A stretch of 64,000 nt of DNA, taken from contig NZ_CP044972.1 of assembly GCF_010104355.1 (NCBI RefSeq), forward strand, positions 4,144,001-4,208,000, in the 5' to 3' direction. This DNA comes from Hydrogenophaga sp. PBL-H3 (GTDB taxonomy: Bacteria > Pseudomonadota > Gammaproteobacteria > Burkholderiales > Burkholderiaceae_C). Within the stretch, counting starts at the first letter, position 1; each line of letters begins with the position of its first letter. Positions 1 to 9,547 of this stretch are shown here, in pieces. A program made the translations under genes and the position numbers. The notes under the pieces were generated by a model. The model had not been told where the DNA came from. It did not search any database and worked only from the letters and a program-made list of their open reading frames with translations.

Positions 1-1175
1 TGCGCAGCGAGCCGGGGCGCGGCAGCGAGTTCTGGTTCGAGCTGGCGTTGAAGCGCCCTTCGGCGGCCACGCTGCAAGCCCTGGGCGCGGCCGCGCGCGA
101 CGAAGGGTTGCCCCCAGGAGCCCCCGGGCAGGCGCTGCGCCACCTCAACCTGCTGCTGGTGGACGACGGCGAGATCAACCTGGAAGTGGCCTCGGGCCTG
201 CTCGGGCGCGAAGGTGCCCGCGTGTGCCTGGCGCGCACCGGGCGCGAGGCCCTGGAGGCGATACGCGCCACTCCCCAGGCCTTCGACGCGGTGCTGATGG
301 ACCTGCAGATGCCCGAGATGGACGGCCTGGAGGCCACGCGGCGCGTGCGCACCGAACTCGGTCTTCTCAACCTGCCGGTGATCGCACTGACAGCGGGCGC
401 GCTCGCCGAAGAACGCCAGCGCGCCATGGAGGCGGGCATGAACGGCTTCCTCACCAAACCGCTGGACCCGCAGCGGCTGGTGCGCATGGTGCGCGAGTGC
501 GTGAACAAGGCAGGCAACCACGCGGCCCACGCGCCGGACCGACCCGTTGCGCCATCGGTGGCCACGCCGTCGGACGGCCTCTGGCCGACGATCCCCGGCC
601 TGGACGGCGAGCAGGCCCGTCAGCGCCTGGGAGGCGACCTGGACCTGTGGCTGAAGTTGCTGCAGCGCCTGCACGACGAGTTCAGCGACCTGGCGGCGCG
701 CGGCCTCACCGTGCCCGAGGCCGGCACGGCGCGGCAGGCACTCGCGGCGCGGCTGCACAAGCTGCGCGGCAGCGCCGGCACGCTGGGCGCCACCGAGCTG
801 ATGCAGCTGGCCCAGGCGCTGGAGGCCGGTCTGGCCAGCGCGCTGCCACTGGCGCAACTCGACGCACGCTGGCGGGCACTGCAGGACGAACTGGAGGCGC
901 TGCACCGCCACAGCGAACCGGTGCTGCAGGCCGCTCGCCGCGCCGCCAGCGAGCACCCCGCCCCGGCGCCAGAGGATGCCGACGAGGCCGATCTGCCGCA
1001 GTTTCTGGAGCTGCTGAACCGCCGGGACCTCGACGCCCTGGTCTGGTGGAGAGCCCACGCCGGCGGGCTGCGCGCCCGCCTGGGCGCGGCCACGGTCGAG
1101 CGCGTGGGACACTGGCTGGACGAACTCGATTTCGCGAGCGCCAGTGCCGCCCTGACCGAGGAGCTCCCGCCATGA
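1..1175 (+). CDS. Hybrid sensor histidine kinase, 3' part (HATPase end, receiver, HPt)
   Basis: The reading frame is open from base 3, so the true start lies before the window. The first residues (SEPGRGSEFWFEL) are the typical last strand of a histidine-kinase ATPase domain. A receiver domain follows, with acidic pocket VDD near 160-170, phospho-acceptor Asp at 300-302 (LMDLQMPEMDG) and conserved Lys in the TKPL motif. An HPt domain comes next, with phospho-His at 756-758 in the motif HKLRGSAGTLGA. A helical tail of about 60 residues closes the protein. This order (kinase-receiver-HPt) is that of BarA/EvgS-type phosphorelay kinases. The stop overlaps the next gene's start by 4 bp (ATGA), so the two are co-translated and probably belong to one relay. 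The signal sensed cannot be told because the sensor half is missing. Confidence 0.9.
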   Translation, partial: RSEPGRGSEFWFELALKRPSAATLQALGAAARDEGLPPGAPGQALRHLNLLLVDDGEINLEVASGLLGREGARVCLARTGREALEAIRATPQAFDAVLMDLQMPEMDGLEATRRVRTELGLLNLPVIALTAGALAEERQRAMEAGMNGFLTKPLDPQRLVRMVRECVNKAGNHAAHAPDRPVAPSVATPSDGLWPTIPGLDGEQARQRLGGDLDLWLKLLQRLHDEFSDLAARGLTVPEAGTARQALAARLHKLRGSAGTLGATELMQLAQALEAGLASALPLAQLDARWRALQDELEALHRHSEPVLQAARRAASEHPAPAPEDADEADLPQFLELLNRRDLDALVWWRAHAGGLRARLGAATVERVGHWLDELDFASASAALTEELPP

Positions 1176-2380
1176 TCCGCCCGACCACCGGGGTTGAGAC
1201 CCCCGCCCCACCACCGTTGCTGCCCGACATCCTGATCGTCGACGACGACCCGGGCATGGTGCAGGCGCTGGCGCGCGTCATCCGCCCGCTGGGACGCCTG
1301 CGCTTTGCCACCCAGGGTCCGGACGCGCTGCGGCTGATGGCCGAGTCACCGCCCGATCTGGTGCTGCTCGATGCCCAGATGCCCGGCATGTCCGGCTTCG
1401 AGGTGCTGGAAACCATCAAGGGCGACCCGCTGCTTTCCGACATCCCGGTGATCTTCGTGACCAGCCAGGCCGAAGCCACCTTCGAGCAGACCGGTCTGGA
1501 AAAGGGCGCGGCCGACTTCATTGCCAAGCCGATACGCCCCGCCATCGTGCAGGCGCGGGTGCGCACGCAGCTGCGGCTCAAACAGGCCAACGATGCGCTC
1601 AAGCAAGTGGCCGCCACCGACCGCCTGAACCTGGCCGAAGCGCTCAAGGACCTGCGCGAAAGCCATGCCCAGTTGCAGAAGACGGCCGAGGAACTGCAGC
1701 TCGCCAACGAAGGCCTGTTGCAGTTCGTGCGCATCTCGTCGCACGACCTGCGCGAGCCGCTGAACACGGTGGTGCAGTTCGTCGGGCTGGTGGAGGAAGA
1801 CCATGGTGTGAGCCTGCCCACGGACGCGCGCCACTACCTCAAGCTGGTGCGCAACGCCGGCGAGCGCATGCGCACGCTGCTCGACGATGTGGTGCGCTAC
1901 GCGCGCCTGCAGCACGGCGAGACCGATCCGCGCACACCGGTGTCGCTGGCACCGCTCATGGCCGAGCTCTGCGACGCCCTGGCCGCGCAACTCAACGCCA
2001 CCGGCGCGCAGCTGCGGATCGGCGAGCTGCCGGTGGTCTCGGGTCACGCCAGCCTGCTCTCCCAGCTGTTCCAGAACCTGGTGTCCAACGCGCTGAAGTT
2101 CATGCCGCCCGACCGCGCGCCCCGCATCGACATCACGGCCGAGACGCACGACGGCATGACCACGGTCACCGTGCAGGACAACGGCATCGGCATCTCGCCC
2201 GAGGGCATGGACAAGCTGTTCCAGCCGTTTGCGCGGCTGAACCTCAAGCGCGAGTTCGAAGGCTCGGGGCTGGGCCTGGCGATCAGCCGCCAGATTGCCG
2301 AGGCGCATGGCGGCACCATCACCGTGCGTTCACAACCGGGCGAAGGTTCGGCGTTCGAGGTGCGGCTGCCGCTGGGCTGA
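1172..2380 (+). CDS. Response regulator-histidine kinase (REC-HisKA-HATPase), soluble
   Basis: This is a 402-residue protein with no membrane segment. Residues 18-135 form a receiver domain (DDD at 24-26, phospho-acceptor D67, K119). Residues 135-185 look like a coiled-coil signalling helix. HisKA begins near 183 with phospho-His H191 in SSHDLREPLN. The ATPase domain spans about 290-400 with N-box QNLVSNALKF, G1 box DNGIGI and G2 box GSGLGLAI. An inverted hybrid of this kind receives phosphate on its own N-terminal receiver, which then tunes the C-terminal kinase. The ATG overlaps the stop of the upstream hybrid kinase, so that kinase's HPt domain is the obvious phosphate donor (inference). 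The start was chosen by this overlap and by the receiver boundary. The longer open frame upstream is only a shadow of the preceding gene. Confidence 0.92.
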   Translation: MIRPTTGVETPAPPPLLPDILIVDDDPGMVQALARVIRPLGRLRFATQGPDALRLMAESPPDLVLLDAQMPGMSGFEVLETIKGDPLLSDIPVIFVTSQAEATFEQTGLEKGAADFIAKPIRPAIVQARVRTQLRLKQANDALKQVAATDRLNLAEALKDLRESHAQLQKTAEELQLANEGLLQFVRISSHDLREPLNTVVQFVGLVEEDHGVSLPTDARHYLKLVRNAGERMRTLLDDVVRYARLQHGETDPRTPVSLAPLMAELCDALAAQLNATGAQLRIGELPVVSGHASLLSQLFQNLVSNALKFMPPDRAPRIDITAETHDGMTTVTVQDNGIGISPEGMDKLFQPFARLNLKREFEGSGLGLAISRQIAEAHGGTITVRSQPGEGSAFEVRLPLG

Positions 2381-2441
2381 CCCCGGTCAACGCCAACGAC
2401 CCCCGGCCGCACCACCACCCCACAACACAGGAACCCCGCCC

Positions 2442-3419
2442 ATGAAAGCCGCCTGGTACCGCCGCAATGGTTCGGCCCGAGACGTTCTGGAGGTGGGTGA
2501 GCTGCCCACACCGCAGCCTGGCCCGGGCGAGGTGCGGGTGAGGCTGCACACCTCCGGGGTCAACCCCTCGGACGTGAAATCACGGCTGAAGCGCCCGCTG
2601 ATCGCCGAGCGCATCGTGCCGCACAGCGATGGCGCGGGGATCATCGATGCCGTGGGCGACGGCGTGCCCGCGAGCCGCGTGGGCGAGCGCGTGTGGCTGT
2701 GGAACGCGCAGTGGCAGCGCCCCATGGGCACGGCCTGCGAATGCGTGGCACTGCCGGCGCAGCAGGCTGTGGCCCTGCCCGATGAGGTGGACTTCGATGC
2801 CGCGGCCTGCTTCGGCATTCCGGCACTCACCGCCATCCAGGCCGTGCACCTGGCCGGCCCGCTGCAGGGCAAGACGGTGCTGGTGACCGGCGCCGGCAAC
2901 GCGGTAGGCCACTTCGTCACCCAGCTCGCCGTGCTGCAGGGCGCCACCGTGATCGGCACGGCTGGAGCGCCGGCACGCCAGCAACATGCGCGCGACGCGG
3001 GCGCGCTTCATGTGATCGACTACCAGCGCGAACCGGTGGCCGCGCGCGTGGCCGAGCTCACGCAGGGCCGGGGCGCAGACGTGGTGATCGACATGGACTT
3101 CTCCAGCACCGCCGCCCTGCTGCCGCAGAAGATCTTGAGGCCCCACGGCCGGCTGGCGTGCTACGGCTCCAACCAGCCCGGCGAGGTGGTGGTGGACTTC
3201 CGCACGCTGCTGTTCGACTCGCTCCAGCTGGTGTTCTTCGTGGTCTACGAACTCTTGCCACACGACCGCGCCAGCGCCATCCAGGCCCTCACCGCGCTGC
3301 TGCGGGCTGGCCAGCTGCGCCACACCGTCGGGCAGACCTTTGCGCTGGACGACATCGCCGCAGCCCACGAGGCGGTGGAAGCCGGGCGTGTGGTGGGCAA
3401 CGTCGTGATCCGGATCTGA
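2442..3419 (+). CDS. NADPH:quinone reductase / zinc-type alcohol dehydrogenase-like (MDR family)
   Basis: A 325-residue medium-chain dehydrogenase/reductase. The N-terminal GroES-like fold starts MKAAWYRRNG and carries the family signature HTSGVNPSDVKSR. The Rossmann domain begins near residue 145 with VLVTGAGNAVG (glycine-rich NADP site). The catalytic-zinc Cys/His ligands of true alcohol dehydrogenases are absent, which fits the quinone oxidoreductase (QOR/zeta-crystallin) branch that reduces quinones or enones with NADPH. It starts 61 bp after the receiver-kinase gene and may be co-transcribed with it. Its stop directly abuts the stop of the convergent giant kinase with no intergenic base. 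The substrate cannot be read from sequence. Confidence 0.88.
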   Translation: MKAAWYRRNGSARDVLEVGELPTPQPGPGEVRVRLHTSGVNPSDVKSRLKRPLIAERIVPHSDGAGIIDAVGDGVPASRVGERVWLWNAQWQRPMGTACECVALPAQQAVALPDEVDFDAAACFGIPALTAIQAVHLAGPLQGKTVLVTGAGNAVGHFVTQLAVLQGATVIGTAGAPARQQHARDAGALHVIDYQREPVAARVAELTQGRGADVVIDMDFSSTAALLPQKILRPHGRLACYGSNQPGEVVVDFRTLLFDSLQLVFFVVYELLPHDRASAIQALTALLRAGQLRHTVGQTFALDDIAAAHEAVEAGRVVGNVVIRI

Positions 3420-6400
3420 TCAAGCCACCGACCTGAACACCGCGCGCAGGGCTTCGAGCCGGGGTGGCTTGCTCAGCAGGTGGTCCACGTGGGGCGGGCA
3501 CTCGCCCTCTTCCTGCATGCGCCGGCCCCAGCCCGTGAGCATCACCACCGGGGTGGCGGGCGACGCGGCCTTCACGGCGGCGGCCACCGAGCGGCCATCG
3601 ACATCGGGCATGCCCAGATCGGTGATGACCACGTCGAACGCCTGCGCCGCGAGCGCCGCCTTGAAGGCCGCGATGCCCTCTTGGCCACCAGCCGCGGTGG
3701 ACACGCTGTGCCCGTCACCGGCCAGGCTTTCGGACAAGGAGCGCAGCAGCAGCAGATCGTCGTCCACCAGCAGGATCTTCAGGGGCCGGGACAGTGCGGG
3801 CGGGTTGACCGGCGCCTGCTCGGCCGCCGCGAGCTCCACGTGCGCGGCGAAGTCCAGGCGGATGGTGGTGCCCTCACCGGGCGCGCTCTCGATGGTGATC
3901 TCGGCGCCGTGGCGCTGCATGCTGCCGTAGACCATGGCCAGGCCGAGCCCGGAGCCGCGCTGGCCCTTGGTGGTGAAGAACGGCTCCAGACACCTGCGCT
4001 GTGTCTCGGTGTCCATGCCGATGCCGGAGTCGCTGATCTCCAGCTGCACACAGGCCGCACCGTCGGCCCGCACCGCGCTGCGGGTCCGCAGGGTGAGCGT
4101 GCCGCCCTCGGGCATGGCGTCCACCGCGTTGAGCACGAGGTTGGTCACCGCGTCGCGGATCTCGCCCTCCATGACAAAGACCGGCGAGAGCAGGCCATCC
4201 AGGTCGAGCGCGATGTCCACCGAAATGCCCGCCTGCTGCGGCATGTCGCGCCAGCGCGCGCGGGTGAGGTCGAGCACCTGCCGGGCGAGCAGGTTGAGGT
4301 CCACCGAGCGGCGCCGCACGCCGGCATCGCTGGGCCGGTAGAAATCGCGCATGCGCGCCACCGTCTCGGCCACGTCGTCGATGGCGATCTGTACCGTCTG
4401 CAACTGGGCGCGTCCGCGTTCGCTGAGCGCGGGCTCGTTGGCCAGCAGCGATTCGGTGTAGAGCGCCACCGGCGAGATCGCGTTGTTGATGTCGTGCGCG
4501 ATGCCGCTGGCCATCTGCCCCAGCACGCGCAGGCGCTCCTGCTGCAGCACCACCTGCTGCGCTTCGCGGAGTTCGTCGTAGGCCTGCTGCAGCGAGCGGT
4601 GCAACCGGGCCTGGCTGGCGGCCAGCGCCACGTGCTCGGCGAGCTGGCGCATGAACTCGCATTCACCGCTGTCAAAACCGTGGCCTTGTGCCCGCCCGGC
4701 CACCAGCACACCCAGCACCTCGCCTTGTGCCTGCAGGGGCGCAAACACCGCCGCCCCCATGCCTGCTTGCGCCAGGCGCTGGAGCCAGGCAAACGGCGAC
4801 TCGGCCAGCGTAGGCTCGTGCAGCAGCTCACCAACCGTGCAGCGCGTCAGGCCACTGTCCGCCGCGCTCAGCACATCGCCCTCGCGAAGCCCGATCTCCG
4901 CCCCACGCGCGGCGCCCTGCGTGCCCAGGTGGGCGACGGTGAAGGTGCGGGAGGGCAGGTCGAACAGCAGGGCGGCCGAGAACACGGTCGAGAAGCGGGA
5001 TTCGATGTTGTCGCAGACCACGCGAAAGATGCGGTCGAGGTCGAGGCGTTCGTCGGTGGCGCGAACGATGTGGTTGAGCAGCTCGGTGCGGGAGAGTTGC
5101 AGCTGCAGCCGTGCCTCGGCTTCGACGCGTTCGGTCACGTCCTGCACCGTGCCGCTGACCGAGACCACCGCGCCGCTGGCGTCGCGCCGGGGTTCGTCCA
5201 TGTTTTCCTCGAACCAGCGGAGCTCGCCAGTGGGCAGGAAGCAGCGGTAGGTCCAGCTTCGGGAGATGCCGTCCCGAAGGCACTCGTTCATCGTCTGAAG
5301 GTATTCGGCCTGGTCGTCTGGATGAACGCGCTCAATCGCAGATTCAATGCTCGGCGGGCCGGCAGCGGGATCGAGGCCGGTCAAGGCATACAGGTTGGCC
5401 GACCACACCGCCGAGCGGTCCTGGGCCAGGCGCTCCCAGCTGCCCATTCGGGCCAGCGACTGCGAGCGTGCCAGGCTGGCCTGCGAGGCCTGCACCGCCA
5501 CCAGGGCCTGCGCGCGCTGCTGCTCCAGCGCCACCCGCTCGGTGATGTCCATCGCCACCACCAGCTCGGCCTCGCGCCCGTTGTAGTTCAGGCGCTGGGT
5601 GGTGATGTCCACCGCCACGGGCGTGCCGTTCTTGCGCAAATGCACCCAGGTGCCCACGCGCTCACGGCCCTCGGGCGACGCCTGGTGGGTGCGGCTGCGC
5701 AGCCGATGTTTTTCGCTCTCGGGCCGGATGTCGTCGATGGTGAGCGCGAGGAACTCCTCGCGGCTGTAGCCGTACTGCTCGATGGCCGCGCTGTTGACTT
5801 CGAGGAACATGCGGGTGGCGCGCTCGAACACCCACATCGGGTGCGGGTTGCCCAGGAACAGCAGCTGAAAGCCGCCGCGCAACCGGGCTTCCTTCTGCTC
5901 GGCCAGCTTGCGCTGGGTGATGTCGCGCTCGATCGCCACCCAATGGGTGAACCAGCCGGTTTCATCGGCGATCGGCACAATGTCGAGTTCCAGCCAGAAC
6001 TCGCTGCCGTCCTTGCGGTAGTTGATCAGCTCCTCGCGCACCGGTTCCCAGCGTTCGATGCTGCTGCGGATGCGGTCAAGCGCATCGCGCTGGGTCTTGG
6101 GGCCGTGCAGCATGCGCGGCGATTGCCCGAGGGCCTCGGCCGCGGTGTAGCCGGTCAGGCGCTCGAAGGCCTCGTTCACGTACAGGATGCGCGGGCCGGG
6201 CGCATCGAAGGGTTCGGCCTCGGTGATCAACACGATGTCGTTGACCCGGGACACACAGGTCTCCAGCAGCTTGAGACGCTCTTCGCGTGCCTGGCGCTCG
6301 GCGGCCCGCTGCAACTGCTCCAGCGCCGCCGACAGGCTCTCACCGATGGCCGAGAGCAAGCGGCTTTCTTCGTCGAGGAAATACATCGGCTCATCGGCCA

Positions 6401-8237
6401 TGAGCGCCAGGGCCATGGGCACCTGGCCCACGGGCACGATCGGCACCACCGCCACCGCCTTGAAGCCACGGCGCAGCGCCGTGGTGGCCCAGCGGCCCAT
6501 GTTGGGATCGCTGGCGATGTCGTTGGACACCACCAGTTGCAAGGTGCGCAGCGCGGTGGGCACGGGCGAAGGGTAGGTGTCCACGTCCACCGCCGAGCGG
6601 TTGAGCAGGTCGGTGTAGCCGTCGTCCGCGCCGGCGCTCAACAGCGCGGTCATGGTGCGCTTGTGCGGGTCCATGCTGGCCACCCAGGCCATGCGCAGTT
6701 CGCCCTGCTCCACCACGATGTCGCACACGCGCTGGAGCAGGTCGTCCCTGGATTGCGCCGAGACGATGGCCGCATTGATCTGACTCTGCACCTGGTACAT
6801 GCGCCGCAGCCGATGCTGCTCGGTGATGTCCTGCAAGGCACCGGCGTACACCACCGGCACACCGGCCTCGTCTCGCTCCAGGAACCCGAAGCCGTCGACC
6901 CAGCGCACACCGCGGTCGGTGCGCACGACGCGGTACTGCAGGCGCAACGGCTTGCCGCCCTGAAACAGCGTGTCGCGGTGGGCAATCACACGCTCCATGT
7001 CGTCGGGATGGATCATGTACTGGTACATCTCGGCGGTGATCGGTCCCATGGCGGGGTCCAGCCCAAGCAGCTCGTAGATCGTCTCGGAGGCGGTGTAGAG
7101 CCGGGTCCTGAGGTCGAGCTGGTAGAAGCCCACGCGCGTGATCTGTTGCGCCTTGACCAGTTGCGCCTGGTTTTTGGTGAGCTCGCGCAGCATGGTGTCC
7201 AGCTCGGTCTCGAGTTCGGCGAACTCCCGGCCCGTTGCTGGCGGCAGCGGTTCAGACTTCGGTTGGTTGAGGGAGGCCGCGCGCATGCGCGCCAGCAGGT
7301 GGGACACGGGTTGCGCGATCTGGCGCAAGCCCATCTGCCACGCCAGGGCCAGGCCCACCAGCGCGGCCAGCGCCATCACGGCGAGTTGCTGGCGCAGGTG
7401 CCGGATGGCGGAGGCGAGCACGTCGTCGCGCTGCCCCCCCGCGATCACGAACAAGCCCTCGCCGCCCACGCCCTGGATCGGAATGAACTCGTACAGCCAG
7501 TCGGTGCCCTGCGCATCGCGCAGGTCCAGGCTGCCCGTGCTGCGGGCAGCGATGGCGGCGCGCAGGTCGTCGTTCTCAATGCGGGTTCCGATGCGCTCCA
7601 GACCCGGCCGACTGGACACCAGCAAGGTGCCCTGCGCATCGGTGATGTCCACCTGGATCGAACCGGGCAGCGGCAGGGACTGCAGCCTCTGCGCGGCCGG
7701 CAGCAGGTCCACCGTGGTGAAGGCCACGCCGACAAACACATTGGCGTAGTCGTACACCGGCATGCCGAAGCCGAGCTGGCGCTTGCCCGAGACGCGCCCG
7801 ACCAGGTATTCCCCCATGGAGAACTTCTGCGAGCGCACCGTGTTGCGGAAATAGGCCCGGTCGGCCACGTTGATGCGCTGCTGACCCGGGTTGGCCAGGC
7901 ACTGGATGTCGCCCTGCAGATCGACCACGCCGATGTTGCCGTAGCCCGGCGTGGCCAGCGAGACGTTGTGCAGGAACTCGAAGCAGAGCTGGCGCAGGTC
8001 GTTGCGGCGCACCGAGGGACCGGCCGCCACCGTGGCCAGAATCTGCCGCACGCCTTCGATCAACTGCTCCTGGTTGGCCGCCGCGAGCACGCCCACGGCC
8101 TTGATTTCCTGGCGCCCGCGCTGCACCGCCTCCTGGCTGGTGCTGGTGTAGCCAATCACCAGCGCGGCCAGGCCCGGCAGCACAGCGATGACCACCAACA
8201 GCAGCAGCAGGCTGCGGATTCCCGTCTTTTGGCGCAA
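3420..8237 (-). CDS. Giant hybrid sensor histidine kinase (dCache-HAMP-PAS/GAF array-HisKA-HATPase-REC)
   Basis: I take TTG at 8237 as the start because it has an AGGGGG ribosome site 8 nt upstream and leads straight into the first membrane helix (RSLLLLLVVIAVLPGLAALV). The product is 1605 residues. Domains in order, positions approximate: TM1 8-30; periplasmic double-Cache-like sensor 31-285; TM2 286-306; HAMP to about 360; PAS about 385-490; GAF about 500-650; PAS 665-780; PAS 800-910; PAS 940-1040; GAF 1060-1200; HisKA near 1230 with the His in GIAHDINN; HATPase 1330-1450 (NAVDAMPEGG, DSGIGMD, GSGLGLAM); receiver about 1480-1600 with Asp in ITDLGMPDVDG and Lys in LLSKPPR. Such an array integrates one extracytoplasmic and several cytoplasmic cues. 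It is divergent from the receiver-kinase gene at 8402, its likely partner. Confidence 0.9.
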   Translation of the reverse strand: MRQKTGIRSLLLLLVVIAVLPGLAALVIGYTSTSQEAVQRGRQEIKAVGVLAAANQEQLIEGVRQILATVAAGPSVRRNDLRQLCFEFLHNVSLATPGYGNIGVVDLQGDIQCLANPGQQRINVADRAYFRNTVRSQKFSMGEYLVGRVSGKRQLGFGMPVYDYANVFVGVAFTTVDLLPAAQRLQSLPLPGSIQVDITDAQGTLLVSSRPGLERIGTRIENDDLRAAIAARSTGSLDLRDAQGTDWLYEFIPIQGVGGEGLFVIAGGQRDDVLASAIRHLRQQLAVMALAALVGLALAWQMGLRQIAQPVSHLLARMRAASLNQPKSEPLPPATGREFAELETELDTMLRELTKNQAQLVKAQQITRVGFYQLDLRTRLYTASETIYELLGLDPAMGPITAEMYQYMIHPDDMERVIAHRDTLFQGGKPLRLQYRVVRTDRGVRWVDGFGFLERDEAGVPVVYAGALQDITEQHRLRRMYQVQSQINAAIVSAQSRDDLLQRVCDIVVEQGELRMAWVASMDPHKRTMTALLSAGADDGYTDLLNRSAVDVDTYPSPVPTALRTLQLVVSNDIASDPNMGRWATTALRRGFKAVAVVPIVPVGQVPMALALMADEPMYFLDEESRLLSAIGESLSAALEQLQRAAERQAREERLKLLETCVSRVNDIVLITEAEPFDAPGPRILYVNEAFERLTGYTAAEALGQSPRMLHGPKTQRDALDRIRSSIERWEPVREELINYRKDGSEFWLELDIVPIADETGWFTHWVAIERDITQRKLAEQKEARLRGGFQLLFLGNPHPMWVFERATRMFLEVNSAAIEQYGYSREEFLALTIDDIRPESEKHRLRSRTHQASPEGRERVGTWVHLRKNGTPVAVDITTQRLNYNGREAELVVAMDITERVALEQQRAQALVAVQASQASLARSQSLARMGSWERLAQDRSAVWSANLYALTGLDPAAGPPSIESAIERVHPDDQAEYLQTMNECLRDGISRSWTYRCFLPTGELRWFEENMDEPRRDASGAVVSVSGTVQDVTERVEAEARLQLQLSRTELLNHIVRATDERLDLDRIFRVVCDNIESRFSTVFSAALLFDLPSRTFTVAHLGTQGAARGAEIGLREGDVLSAADSGLTRCTVGELLHEPTLAESPFAWLQRLAQAGMGAAVFAPLQAQGEVLGVLVAGRAQGHGFDSGECEFMRQLAEHVALAASQARLHRSLQQAYDELREAQQVVLQQERLRVLGQMASGIAHDINNAISPVALYTESLLANEPALSERGRAQLQTVQIAIDDVAETVARMRDFYRPSDAGVRRRSVDLNLLARQVLDLTRARWRDMPQQAGISVDIALDLDGLLSPVFVMEGEIRDAVTNLVLNAVDAMPEGGTLTLRTRSAVRADGAACVQLEISDSGIGMDTETQRRCLEPFFTTKGQRGSGLGLAMVYGSMQRHGAEITIESAPGEGTTIRLDFAAHVELAAAEQAPVNPPALSRPLKILLVDDDLLLLRSLSESLAGDGHSVSTAAGGQEGIAAFKAALAAQAFDVVITDLGMPDVDGRSVAAAVKAASPATPVVMLTGWGRRMQEEGECPPHVDHLLSKPPRLEALRAVFRSVA

Positions 8238-8328
8238 GGCGTCGCCCCCTGTTGGTTGAACCAGAAATAAATCACCGAAAGCCGTCCGCCCGGATGCTCG
8301 CACAAACGCGGTAGGTGGTAGGGTATGC

Positions 8329-8371
8329 GCCAACGACCGATCGTGAAAAAAAACCAACTGTGCCAACGACC
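8329..8371. repeat. Direct repeat of GCCAACGACC in the divergent kinase promoter region
   Basis: GCCAACGACC occurs at 8329-8338 and 8362-8371, a 33-bp period (about three helical turns), each followed by GATCGT (immediately after the first copy, seven bases later after the second). It lies between the divergent giant kinase (start 8237) and receiver-kinase gene (start 8402). This may be a binding site for an unknown regulator. Neither neighbouring protein has a DNA-binding domain. Confidence 0.35.
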
Positions 8372-8401
8372 TGTCATTGATCGTCAACCTGGCACCCCAC
8401 C

Positions 8402-9547
8402 ATGCCGCACCGCAGCACCTCCCAACACCGCCGCCGCCCACGCTTGCTCGTGGTCGACGACGAGGCACCGCAGCAACGTGCGCTGTGCGAAATCCTGATC
8501 GACCAGGGTTATGACGTCGTGGGCTGCACCGATCCGCTGGTGGCGCTGGACAAGCTCGACCAGTCCCCCTTCGAGCTTCTGCTCACCGACCTGCAGATGC
8601 CGGGCATCGACGGCATTGAGCTGACCCGCCGGGCACAGGCGGTGGCGCCCGACATGGTGGTGGTGCTCATGACGGCGCACGGCAGCATCGGCAGCGTGGT
8701 CGACGCCATGAAGAACGGCGCCATCGACTACGTGCAGAAGCCGTTTCGCATCAGCGGCATCGTGCCCGCCGTGGAGCGCGCGCTCGAAGTGCAACGCCTG
8801 CGGGTGAACAACCGCCGGCTCGAAGCCGAGGTGTCGCAGCAGGTCAAGGAGCTGGTGGCCGTCAACCAGGAACTCGACGCCTTTGCCGCGCGGCTGGCGC
8901 ACGACCTGCGCGGGCCGCTGGTGAACATGCGCAGCATCCTGGCAACGACGCTGCAGGATTCGGGCACGCAGCTGGACCGGGAGCAGGCCGAGCTGTTGCG
9001 CCTGGGCGTGCAGTCGGGCGACCTGGCGCTGCGCATGGTGCGCGACCTGCTCGAGTTCGCGCGCCTGGGCAACCAGTCACTGACCATGGCCCCGCTGCAG
9101 CTCGACGACGTATTGCAGGCCGCGCTGGCCACGGTCAAGCCCCAGAGCGAGGGTCGCGAGATCGACTGGAGCATCGGCCCGCTGCCGACGCTGCAAGGCC
9201 ATGCGGGCCTGCTGCAACAGGCGTTTGCCAACCTGCTGGGCAATGCCATCAAGTACACCTCGGCGCGCGCCGTGGCCCACATCTCGGTGAGCGCCCAGCC
9301 CTTGCCCGACGGAGGCCAGGCGATCGTGTTTTCCGACGATGGCGCAGGCTTCGACCCCAAGCACGCCGATCAGCTCTTCAAACCGTTCCGGCGCCTTCAC
9401 ACGGCCGACGAGTTCGTGGGCGAGGGCATGGGCCTGGCCAATGTGCGGCGCATCGTGGAGCGCCACGGCGGCACGGTGACGGCACGGGGGCGCCTGGGCG
9501 AAGGCGCCAGCTTCACGATCGTTTTTCCGCCGCAGCCGTCGGCTTGA
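8402..9547 (+). CDS. Response regulator-histidine kinase (REC-HisKA-HATPase), soluble
   Basis: A 381-residue cytoplasmic protein with the same layout as the one at 1172-2380. The receiver (about 12-130) has DDE at 19-21, phospho-acceptor D63 in LTDLQMPGIDG and K113 in VQKPF. Its sequence MTAHGSIGSVVDAMKNGA is NtrC-like, as usual for receivers in two-component relays. A linker helix leads to HisKA with H167 in RLAHDLRGPL, then an ATPase domain with NLLGNAIKYTS, DDGAGFD and GEGMGLANV. It is divergent from the giant hybrid kinase, whose C-terminal receiver or kinase is the most likely partner (inference). No output DNA-binding domain is present, so the relay's final regulator is not in this block. 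The last 35 bp overlap the convergent MFS gene. Confidence 0.9.
   Translation: MPHRSTSQHRRRPRLLVVDDEAPQQRALCEILIDQGYDVVGCTDPLVALDKLDQSPFELLLTDLQMPGIDGIELTRRAQAVAPDMVVVLMTAHGSIGSVVDAMKNGAIDYVQKPFRISGIVPAVERALEVQRLRVNNRRLEAEVSQQVKELVAVNQELDAFAARLAHDLRGPLVNMRSILATTLQDSGTQLDREQAELLRLGVQSGDLALRMVRDLLEFARLGNQSLTMAPLQLDDVLQAALATVKPQSEGREIDWSIGPLPTLQGHAGLLQQAFANLLGNAIKYTSARAVAHISVSAQPLPDGGQAIVFSDDGAGFDPKHADQLFKPFRRLHTADEFVGEGMGLANVRRIVERHGGTVTARGRLGEGASFTIVFPPQPSA

Noticed and set aside
3480..8270. A 1596-codon open frame on the plus strand
   Set aside because: It lies wholly antisense to the giant kinase. Its His/Gln/Arg/Gly-rich translation shows no domain and is what third-position GC bias produces opposite a high-GC gene.
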